Origin: Xanthomonas vesicatoria ATCC 35937
Lineage (GTDB): Bacteria; Pseudomonadota; Gammaproteobacteria; Xanthomonadales; Xanthomonadaceae
Reading direction: 5' to 3'
Assembly: GCF_001908725.1 (NCBI RefSeq)
Contig: NZ_CP018725.1
Span: forward strand, 4,030,001 to 4,094,000
DNA: 64,000 bases
The notes beneath the pieces were generated by a model, which had not been told where the DNA came from, made no database searches, and saw only the letters and a program-made list of their open reading frames with translations. The first letter of the stretch is position 1. The number at the start of each line of letters is the position of its first letter. The position numbers and the translations under genes are program-made. Shown here piece after piece: positions 40,448-47,594 of the stretch.

Positions 40448-41539
40448 ATGGGTATCAAATGCGGCATCGTCGGCCTGCCCAATGTCGGCAAGTCGACCCT
40501 GTTCAACGCGCTGACCAAGGCGGGCATCGCTGCGGCTAATTTTCCGTTCTGCACTATCGAGCCAAATGTCGGCATCGTGCCGGTGCCGGATCCGCGCCTC
40601 AACCAGTTGGCCGAGATCGTCAAACCGCAGAAGCTGATTCCCACGGCGGTCGAGTTCGTCGACATCGCCGGCCTGGTGGCCGGTGCGGCGAGCGGCGAAG
40701 GCCTGGGTAACAAGTTCCTGGCGCACATCCGCGAAGTCGATGCGATCACCCACGTGGTGCGTTGCTTCGAAAACGACGACGTCATCCACGTGAACAACAA
40801 GGTCGACCCGATCAGCGATATCGAGACCATCGATACCGAGCTGGCGCTGGCCGACCTGGACAGCGTGGAAAAGGCGCTCAATCGCGCCGAACGCAGCGCA
40901 AAGGGCGGCGACAAGGACGCGGCGGCACGCAAGCCGGTGCTGGCCAAGCTGCAGGCCGCGCTGGCCGACGGCAAATCCGGCCGTGCGGCGGGTCTGGACG
41001 AGGAAGAGAAGGCGCTGGTGCGCGATTTGTTCCTGTTGACGCTCAAGCCGGTGATGTACATCGCCAACGTGCTGGAAGACGGCTTTGAAAACAATCCGCA
41101 CCTGGACGCGGTGCGTGCGCATGCCGCCACCGAAGGTGCAGAAGTGGTGCCGGTCTCGGCCGCCATCGAAGAAGAGCTGTCCCAGCTCGACGACGAAGAT
41201 CGCGACACCTTCCTGGCCGATCTCGGCCTGAGCGAGCCCGGCCTGAATCGCGTCATTCGTGCGGCCTATAAGCTGCTCGGCCTGCAGACCTACTTCACTG
41301 CAGGCGTCAAAGAGGTGCGCGCCTGGACGGTCAGGGCTGGCTCCACCGCGCCACAGGCGGCTGCGGTCATCCATACCGATTTCGAAAAAGGCTTCATTCG
41401 CGCCGAGACCATCGGCTTCGACGATTTCATCAAGTATCGCGGCGAAGCGGGTGCGCGCGACGCGGGGCGTCTGCGCCTGGAAGGCAAGGAATATCGGGTC
41501 CAGGAAGGCGATGTGTTGCACTTCCGTTTCAACGTCTGA
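40448..41539 (+). CDS. ychF: redox-regulated ATPase YchF
   Basis: A 363-residue OBG-family ATPase (YchF/OLA1). The P-loop is GLPNVGKS (residues 9-16), followed by the G3 region [22 protein letters not shown] and the altered G4 motif NVLE that gives ATP preference. A coiled-coil insertion lies in the middle, and a C-terminal TGS domain ([20 protein letters not shown]) follows. ATG 40448 gives the standard length. Its last 11 bases, including the stop codon, recur at 55952-55962 and may be an island attachment site. Confidence 0.96.
   Translation: MGIKCGIVGLPNVGKSTLFNALTKAGIAAANFPFCTIEPNVGIVPVPDPRLNQLAEIVKPQKLIPTAVEFVDIAGLVAGAASGEGLGNKFLAHIREVDAITHVVRCFENDDVIHVNNKVDPISDIETIDTELALADLDSVEKALNRAERSAKGGDKDAAARKPVLAKLQAALADGKSGRAAGLDEEEKALVRDLFLLTLKPVMYIANVLEDGFENNPHLDAVRAHAATEGAEVVPVSAAIEEELSQLDDEDRDTFLADLGLSEPGLNRVIRAAYKLLGLQTYFTAGVKEVRAWTVRAGSTAPQAAAVIHTDFEKGFIRAETIGFDDFIKYRGEAGARDAGRLRLEGKEYRVQEGDVLHFRFNV
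41529..41539. mobile_element. candidate left attachment core (attL)
   Basis: TCAACGTCTGA, the last 11 bases of ychF with its stop codon, is repeated exactly at 55952-55962 on the far side of the island. It lies outside the GGGGGTAC arm-type sites, as expected for a core. The assignment rests on a short repeat. Confidence 0.5.
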
Positions 41540-41669
41540 CGATTTTTGCTGGATCTCGGTGGCGCTCAGTAGCGCTTGGTGGACAGGCTGGCCCATTTGA
41601 AATCAATGGGTTGCGTAAACAATACGGTCTGCTGAGCGTTCCTATTGTTCATCGAGGTCTGAAAAATTC

Positions 41670-41711
41670 GGGGGTAGCGTTGGGGGTACTCGTGTTCAAC
41701 CGTGGGGGTAC
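41670..41711 (+). promoter_or_regulatory. integrase arm-type sites, left end
   Basis: Three GGGGGTA(C) motifs at 41670, 41682 and 41704. The first two have a 12-bp period (GGGGGTAGCGTT-GGGGGTACT), exactly as at the right end (55839 and 55851). They stand just upstream of the integrase gene and are probably its binding sites. Confidence 0.65.
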
Positions 41712-41735
41712 TTTTCCCCGCAGTGGAGTCCAACG

Positions 41736-42947
41736 ATGCCCGAAAACCTACTCACTGACCTCAAGGTCAGGTCGGCCAAATCGACTGATCGAGATTGGAA
41801 ACTATCAGACGGCGGGGGCTTGTTCCTGCTGGTCAAGCCCACCGGCGGCAAGCTCTGGCGGTGGAAGTACCGTCTGCAAGGCAAAGAGAACCTCTTTGCT
41901 ATTGGCGGCTTTCCTCAAGTAAGCCTTGCGGAGGCGCGCGCGGCCCGCGAGATTGCGCGCGCATTGGTCAAGCAAGGCATCCATCCCGCACATGAGCGGC
42001 AGCAGGTCAAGCAGCGCAACCTCGAAGCGCTGGAGGAACGCAAGCGCGCAAAGGAAAGCTCGTTCGCCAAGGTGGCGCAGGCGTACCTGGCCGAGATCAA
42101 GCCAGTCTTTGCGCTCAGTTCCTACCGCACGAAAGAATCCCGCGTCAGGAAGTACCTGTCGCCCAAGTTCGATGGGATGCCGATGAGCGACATTGGCGTG
42201 AAGCAAATCCGCCCGCTGCTGGAGGAATGCAAAGCTCATGGCGCGTGGGCGGCCATCCATGTCAAAGGCGATCTTTCGGCCATCTTCGAGTTCGCGGTGG
42301 TGCGTGGTTTGGTCGAGGCCAATCCGATTCCCAGTCTGCGCGGGCTGCTGCGCGTGCCGTTCAGCGAGAGCAAGGCGGCGATGACGCGAGAGCAAATCCA
42401 GAAGTTCTATCAGGAGTTGCGTGGCTACCGGGGCTATCCGGAAACCTCGCTGTGCCTACGTCTGATTGCGCTGACCGCCTGCCGTCCAGGGGAAGCGGCG
42501 GATGCCGAATGGGATGAGTTCGACTTTGAGGATGCACTGTGGCGTCGGCCTGCGGCGAAAATGAAAGCGCGGCGTGACCATGTCAGTCCGTTGTCCACGC
42601 AGGCCATAGCGGTGCTGAAAGACTTGCAGCACATCACGGGTGGCGGGCGCTATCTGTTTCCGCACCGCAGCGGAAAGGGCTTTACTACGCCCAATAGGCT
42701 CACCTATGCGATGCGTGACATGAACTTGGGCCGGGGTACGACGCCGCACTGCTGGCGGACAACCTTTTCGACCTGGGCCAATGAGAACGGATACCGGCCT
42801 GATGCGATTGAGCGGCAGCTTGCCCACGTGGAAAGCAATAAAGTGCGGGCGACGTACAACAAGGCGCTGCTGCTGGATCAGAGAAGAACGCTGTTGCAGG
42901 ACTGGGCGGACTATCTGAGTGCGGCGGAAGGCAGCGTCACGGCATAG
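41736..42947 (+). CDS. P4-type tyrosine integrase
   Basis: A 403-residue site-specific recombinase of the P4/CP4-57 type. The N-terminal DUF4102-like domain is LKVRSAKSTDRDWKLSDGGGLFLLVKPTGGKLWRWKY. A core-binding domain follows, then the catalytic domain with Arg in LTACRPGEAADAEW, Lys in AAKMKARRDHVSPLS, HxxR in PHCWRTTFSTW, His in QLAHVESNK and Tyr in VRATYNKALL, so it looks intact. It lies 196 bp from ychF, reads into the island and is the likely agent of its insertion. Confidence 0.95.
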   Translation: MPENLLTDLKVRSAKSTDRDWKLSDGGGLFLLVKPTGGKLWRWKYRLQGKENLFAIGGFPQVSLAEARAAREIARALVKQGIHPAHERQQVKQRNLEALEERKRAKESSFAKVAQAYLAEIKPVFALSSYRTKESRVRKYLSPKFDGMPMSDIGVKQIRPLLEECKAHGAWAAIHVKGDLSAIFEFAVVRGLVEANPIPSLRGLLRVPFSESKAAMTREQIQKFYQELRGYRGYPETSLCLRLIALTACRPGEAADAEWDEFDFEDALWRRPAAKMKARRDHVSPLSTQAIAVLKDLQHITGGGRYLFPHRSGKGFTTPNRLTYAMRDMNLGRGTTPHCWRTTFSTWANENGYRPDAIERQLAHVESNKVRATYNKALLLDQRRTLLQDWADYLSAAEGSVTA

Positions 42948-43072
42948 GGGCGATTTGGCTGGGTGTTGCAGAGCGAATCGACAGGGGCGGCCTTTTCCTT
43001 TTCTGGATAAGGCCTTTGTCCCTTGCGTACCGTTCCCTTGCCATTTGCCTTTGCCGAAGGCTAGGCGTGGGG

Positions 43073-43124
43073 AATGGGGTAAAGAATGGGGTAAATGGGG
43101 CAATCAGTGCTTGATTCCCCTTTT
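43073..43124. promoter_or_regulatory. distal operator-like cluster upstream of Fic
   Basis: Direct copies AATGGGGTAAAG (43073), AATGGGGTAAA (43085) and AAATGGGGCAATCA (43093-43106), followed by an inverted degenerate copy TGATTCCCCTTTT (43112-43124). Together they match the perfect inverted pair nearer the gene. Confidence 0.6.
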
Positions 43125-43194
43125 TAAGATTTATGTCACCCATTTCCTTCCTGGTCCGCTATGCCGGCCCCTCACGACCAATCCTGCGTTCAGA

Positions 43195-43271
43195 AAATGG
43201 GGTAATCAGACACTTGCAATGAGGTATTTTTAGAGACAATGCCCCTTTTAATGGCTATGATTACCCCATTT
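43195..43271. promoter_or_regulatory. 14-bp inverted repeat operator at the Fic promoter
   Basis: AAATGGGGTAATCA at 43195-43208 and its exact reverse complement TGATTACCCCATTT at 43258-43271, 49 bp apart and ending 23 bp before the Fic start codon. The right arm overlaps a TATGAT -10 box. It is the probable target of a repressor, perhaps the winged-helix tail of Fic itself. Confidence 0.7.
43233..43261 (+). promoter_or_regulatory. putative promoter of the Fic-restriction operon
   Basis: GAGACA, 17 bp, then TATGAT, a fair sigma-70 match, with the -10 box running into the right operator arm. No comparable promoter is seen inside the following operon. Confidence 0.5.
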
Positions 43272-43294
43272 AGATGGCCTGAGCTTACATTTCC

Positions 43295-44341
43295 ATGCAC
43301 TCGCTCACACCCGAGTACCTTGCCGCGCTTCGCTTCGATGGCACCCAGGCTGCCACGTTGCGCTCACTGGGCGAGTACCAGGGCAAGCAACAGCTTTATG
43401 CTGCGCAGTCGCCTGAAGCCCTGAAAGGCCTACGCCAGATCGCGGTGGTGGAGTCCACCGAGTCATCCAACCGGCTGGAAGGTGTTGTCGTTGCACCCTC
43501 GCGGTTGAAGTCTCTGGTCATCCGTAACGCAACGCCAAAGAGCCGTTCCGAACAGGAGATCGCCGGCTACCGTGATGCCCTGGCGCTGATCCACGAATCG
43601 GCCGCGCACATGCCCTTCAGTGAGGGCGTGGTAGTGCAACTGCACACCCTGCTGTATCGCTATATGCCGCAGGCTGGCGGACGCTGGAAGGCTACCAACA
43701 ACGACATCATCGAACGTCACCCGGACGGCACGTCGCGGCTACGCTTCCAGCCAGTCGCTGCATACCTGACGCCGATGGCCATGACTGATCTGACAGGGCG
43801 GTACGCCACCGCACTGGACCAGCACCTGGCCGACCCTCTGGTGCTGACGCCGCTGGCATTGCTCGACTTCCTGTGCATCCATCCGTTTCCCGACGGCAAC
43901 GGCCGCATGTCTCGCTTGCTAACCTTGCTGCTGCTTTACCACTTTGACTATGCCGTGGGTCGCTACATCAGCTTGGAACGCATCTTCGAAGATACCAAGG
44001 AAGGCTATTACGAGACGCTGGAAGCCAGCTCTCAGGGCTGGCACCAGGGGCAGCACGACGTAAAACCTTGGCTTGATTACTTCTGGGGTGCTTTGCTACG
44101 GGCCTATCGCGAGTTCGAGGAGCGTGTCGGCACCATTGAGCGTGGCCGTGGCAGTAAAGGCGACCGGGTGCGAGCGGAAGTCCTGGGCCGCACCCTACCG
44201 TTTTCAATTTCTGAGATCGAGGAAGCCTGCCCAGGCGTGAGCCGGGACATGGTGCGATTGGTGCTGCGGGCAATGAAATCAGAGGGATTGATCGAGTCAA
44301 CAGGCAAAGGACGAGGGGCGAAATGGATCAAGCAAGGGTGA
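43295..44341 (+). CDS. Fic family protein with C-terminal winged helix
   Basis: A 348-residue Fic enzyme, a family that transfers AMP from ATP to protein hydroxyls. The full catalytic motif HPFPDGNGRMSR is at residues 196-207 (H196). The inhibitory motif S58-NRL-E62-G63 lies before it, making this a class II, self-inhibited Fic. The C-terminal 70 residues (LPFSISEIEEACPGVSRDMVRLVLRAMKSEGLIE) form a winged helix-turn-helix, so it may bind the upstream repeats and repress its own operon. It is the first gene of a same-strand, tightly packed cluster with restriction and helicase genes. Its target is unknown. Confidence 0.93.
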   Translation: MHSLTPEYLAALRFDGTQAATLRSLGEYQGKQQLYAAQSPEALKGLRQIAVVESTESSNRLEGVVVAPSRLKSLVIRNATPKSRSEQEIAGYRDALALIHESAAHMPFSEGVVVQLHTLLYRYMPQAGGRWKATNNDIIERHPDGTSRLRFQPVAAYLTPMAMTDLTGRYATALDQHLADPLVLTPLALLDFLCIHPFPDGNGRMSRLLTLLLLYHFDYAVGRYISLERIFEDTKEGYYETLEASSQGWHQGQHDVKPWLDYFWGALLRAYREFEERVGTIERGRGSKGDRVRAEVLGRTLPFSISEIEEACPGVSRDMVRLVLRAMKSEGLIESTGKGRGAKWIKQG

Positions 44342-44348
44342 GGGGATC

Positions 44349-44492
44349 ATGGTGGAACTGATCGGAAACATCAGCCGCTTGCTGGGTGACAACCTCAAGC
44401 AAACCATTCGGCCAGCGGCACGGCTGAAGATCGCGGCATCGTGCTTTGACTTGCCCCGAAACAGCCTACATATCAGGGGACTGAAGAAGTGA
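44349..44492 (+). pseudogene. truncated N-terminus of a PLD/helicase-type protein
   Basis: A 47-codon frame from ATG 44349. Its first 33 residues (VELIGNISRLLGDNLKQTIR, then PAARLKIAASCF) look like the start of large helicases with a phospholipase D-like N-terminal domain found beside restriction genes. After SCF the sequence becomes DLPRNSLHIRGLKK and stops. I read this as the scar of a large internal deletion; its last bases overlap the next gene (GTGA at 44489-44492). The family match is from memory and should be tested. It could also still encode a small peptide. Confidence 0.55.
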
Positions 44493-47400
44493 GTGACCAG
44501 TTCTTTAAGCAGCCTATTCTCAATTCTCCATACGGCTACCCATCTTTGCACTGGGAGCTCGACGAGAAGGGGCAACCTACACAGCAAATCGTCGAATCTC
44601 GCCGAGCATCCAGCTTCATTAGCCCGATTCCAAAACCACGCCGGCACCATGGTGAGCAGACTACTCTGGCGCTGGACGAAGTTGAGAACCTGTCTAACGA
44701 CGGGCAGCGCTACCGACACTCTGAACTGATCAATTCGGTGCGGCGCGAGGTCGATGCTTGGCGTCGCTTGCCACCAGCGCAGTGGCGCGTCACCCCCGAA
44801 ACAGCGCGTTTACTGGAACATTGGCGCAACCACAAGTTCGCCGGTGTGCGCCCGTTCTTCTGCCAAGTCGAAGCAGCCGAGACCGCCATCTGGCTGACCG
44901 AAGTCGCTCCGCAGCTTGGCAAGAACGGTGAGCGCTTCCTCGATCACCTGAAAAAGGCCAGCAACGATGCCAATCCCGGCTTAATGCGTCTGGCGCTGAA
45001 GCTGGCCACCGGTGCTGGTAAGACCACGGTCATGGCCATGCTCATCGCTTGGCAGACCGTCAATGCCGTGCGCCATCCGCAGAGCAAGAAATTCACCCGA
45101 GGCTTCCTGCTGGTCGCCCCTGGCCTGACCATCAAGGATCGTCTGCGCGTGCTGCTGCCCAATGATGCGGACAGCTATTACGCCAGCCGCGAGATCGTGC
45201 CCCGCGACATGCTGGCGGATCTGGACAAGACCAAGATAATCATCACCAACTACCACGCTTTCAAACTGCGGGAGCGCATGGAGTTGTCCAAGGGCGGCCG
45301 TCGCTTGCTGCAAGGCCGCACCGGCAGCGAGCTGGACACGCAAGAAACCGAAGGCCAGATGCTTCAGCGGGTCATGCCGGAATTAATGGGACTAAAGAAC
45401 ATCCTCGCCATCAACGACGAGGCGCACCATTGCTATCGTGAAAAGCCCGCTTCCGACGACGACTTCATTGACGACAAGGGCAACCCCCTGACTGGCGATG
45501 ACCTCAAAGCCGCCAAGGAGCACGTCAAGGACGAGAACGAAGCCGCGCGCCTGTGGATCTCTGGCCTCGAAGCCGTGAACCGCAAGCTGGGCCTGCAACA
45601 GGTGATTGACCTCTCGGCCACGCCATTCTTCCTAGCCGGTTCCGGCTACGTGGAAGGCACGCTGTTCCCCTGGACGATGAGCGACTTCTCATTAATGGAT
45701 GCCATCGAGTGCGGCATCGTCAAATTGCCGCGCGTGCCGGTGGCTGACAACATTCCCGGCGCGGACATGCCCATCTACCGTGACCTTTGGAAGCACATCG
45801 GCAAAGCAATGCCGAAGAAGGGCCGAGGCAAGAACGCCCAGATCGACCCATCGACCATTCCCAGAACCCTGGAGACCGCACTCGAAGCCCTCTACGGCCA
45901 CTACGTCAAAACCTACGAAGCCTGGCAGCAAGCCGGCATCAAGGTGCCGCCATGCTTCATCTTGGTGTGCAACAACACCGCCACTTCCAAGTTGGTGTTC
46001 GATTACATCTCCGGTTTCGAGCGTCGCAATGACGATGACAGTGTCAGCTACCAGGCTGGTCGATTGGAGCTGTTCCGCAACTTCGACGAGCATGGCAATC
46101 CACTGGCACGCCCGAACACTCTGCTGATCGACAGCGAGCAGCTCGAATCCGGAGAGGCACTGGACGATAATTTCCGGGGCATGGCCGCCGATGAGATCGA
46201 ACGCTTCAAGCGCGAGATCATTGAGCGCACCGGCGACCGCCGCCAGGCCGAAAACCTCAGCGACAGCGAACTGCTGCGCGAGGTGATGAACACCGTTGGT
46301 AAGCAGGGCCGCCTGGGTGAGCAAATCCGCTGTGTGGTGTCGGTATCCATGCTCACCGAAGGCTGGGATGCCAACACTGTCACCCATATCCTCGGCGTAC
46401 GTGCCTTCGGTACCCAGTTGCTTTGCGAGCAGGTGATAGGCCGAGCCTTGCGCCGACAGTCCTATGAGTTGAACGAGCAAGGCCTGTTCGACGTGGAGTA
46501 CGCCGACGTATTCGGCATTCCCTTCGATTTCACCGCCAAGCCGGTCGTTGTCACCCCGCCCAAACCCCGCGAAACCGTCACAGTCAAGGCGCTGCGCCCG
46601 CAGCGCGACCACCTGGAAATTCGTTTCCCGCGTGTGCAGGGCTATCGCGTGGAACTGCCGGAGGAGCGGCTGGAGGCAGCCTTCGGCACCGACGATCACC
46701 TGACGCTGACACCGGATGAAGTGCCAACCAGGACCCACAACGCCGGCATCATCGGCGAGACCGTGGAACTGGACATCAAACACCTGAGCGACGTGCGCCA
46801 GTCCACCCTGCTGATGGAATTGACCACGCATCTACTGTTCAGGCATTGGCGCGAGTCAGGCCAGGATGCGCCCATTGCTTTGTTCGGCCAGCTCAAACGC
46901 ATCGTGCGCCAATGGTTGGACGAATGCCTGGAATGCAAGGGCGGCACCTACCCGGCACAGTTGATGCATCGTCAACTGGCAGACCTGGCCTGCCAGAAGA
47001 TCACCCGCGGCATCGTCAAGCACGAGTTGGAAAAGGGCCGGCAGGTCAAGGCCATCCTCGACCCGTTCAACGCAACTGGCAGTACTGCGCATGTGCGCTT
47101 CAACACCTCGCGCGAAGAACGCTGGGAAACCCTCGGCGTGGACAACCAGCCGAAGAACCACGTCAACTGGGTCATCCTGGACAGCGGCTGGGAAGGTGAA
47201 TTCTGCAGAGTTGCCGAGTCGCATCCCAAAGTGCTGGCCTACACAAAGAACCACAACTTCGGCCTGGAAGTGCCCTACCGCTTTGGTTCGGCCAACCGCA
47301 TTTATCTCCCGGACTTCATCGTGCAAGTGGACGATGGTCGCGGCAAGAACGATCCACTGAACCTGATAGTCGAGATTAAGGGCTACCGGCGAGAGGATGC

Positions 47401-47593
47401 GAAGGAGAAAAAATCCACCATGGACACCTATTGGATTCCCGGCGTGAATCACCTCGGCACACACGGCCGTTGGGCCTTCGCCGAGTTCGGCGATGTGTAC
47501 GAAATGCAGGATGACTTTGCTAAAGAGGTCGAAGCGAAGTTCAACCAAATGATTGAATCGGCTGTGCCCGCGCCGGGAAACAAGGAACACTGA
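44489..47593 (+). CDS. type III-like restriction endonuclease, helicase plus nuclease (BPTD_3080-like)
   Basis: A 1034-residue restriction subunit. A SF2 helicase domain carries the Walker A ATGAGKT at residues 173-179, DEAH at 310-313, LSATPFF as motif III, and MLTEGWDANTVTHILGVR and QVIGRALRR as motifs V and VI. A PD-(D/E)xK nuclease follows near the C-terminus (YLPDFIVQVDDG, then LIVEIKGYRRED). It should translocate on DNA and cut unmodified sites together with the Mod protein encoded next. Start is GTG 44489, overlapping the stop of the upstream remnant. The gene looks intact. Confidence 0.9.
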   Translation: MSDQFFKQPILNSPYGYPSLHWELDEKGQPTQQIVESRRASSFISPIPKPRRHHGEQTTLALDEVENLSNDGQRYRHSELINSVRREVDAWRRLPPAQWRVTPETARLLEHWRNHKFAGVRPFFCQVEAAETAIWLTEVAPQLGKNGERFLDHLKKASNDANPGLMRLALKLATGAGKTTVMAMLIAWQTVNAVRHPQSKKFTRGFLLVAPGLTIKDRLRVLLPNDADSYYASREIVPRDMLADLDKTKIIITNYHAFKLRERMELSKGGRRLLQGRTGSELDTQETEGQMLQRVMPELMGLKNILAINDEAHHCYREKPASDDDFIDDKGNPLTGDDLKAAKEHVKDENEAARLWISGLEAVNRKLGLQQVIDLSATPFFLAGSGYVEGTLFPWTMSDFSLMDAIECGIVKLPRVPVADNIPGADMPIYRDLWKHIGKAMPKKGRGKNAQIDPSTIPRTLETALEALYGHYVKTYEAWQQAGIKVPPCFILVCNNTATSKLVFDYISGFERRNDDDSVSYQAGRLELFRNFDEHGNPLARPNTLLIDSEQLESGEALDDNFRGMAADEIERFKREIIERTGDRRQAENLSDSELLREVMNTVGKQGRLGEQIRCVVSVSMLTEGWDANTVTHILGVRAFGTQLLCEQVIGRALRRQSYELNEQGLFDVEYADVFGIPFDFTAKPVVVTPPKPRETVTVKALRPQRDHLEIRFPRVQGYRVELPEERLEAAFGTDDHLTLTPDEVPTRTHNAGIIGETVELDIKHLSDVRQSTLLMELTTHLLFRHWRESGQDAPIALFGQLKRIVRQWLDECLECKGGTYPAQLMHRQLADLACQKITRGIVKHELEKGRQVKAILDPFNATGSTAHVRFNTSREERWETLGVDNQPKNHVNWVILDSGWEGEFCRVAESHPKVLAYTKNHNFGLEVPYRFGSANRIYLPDFIVQVDDGRGKNDPLNLIVEIKGYRREDAKEKKSTMDTYWIPGVNHLGTHGRWAFAEFGDVYEMQDDFAKEVEAKFNQMIESAVPAPGNKEH

Positions 47594-47594
47594 G

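Larger units (their letters stand above)
42948..43294. other. regulatory region upstream of the Fic gene
   Basis: About 350 gene-free, relatively AT-rich bases. It holds at least four copies of an AATGGGGTAA-type motif in both orientations and a promoter-like sequence, listed separately. Confidence 0.7.
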
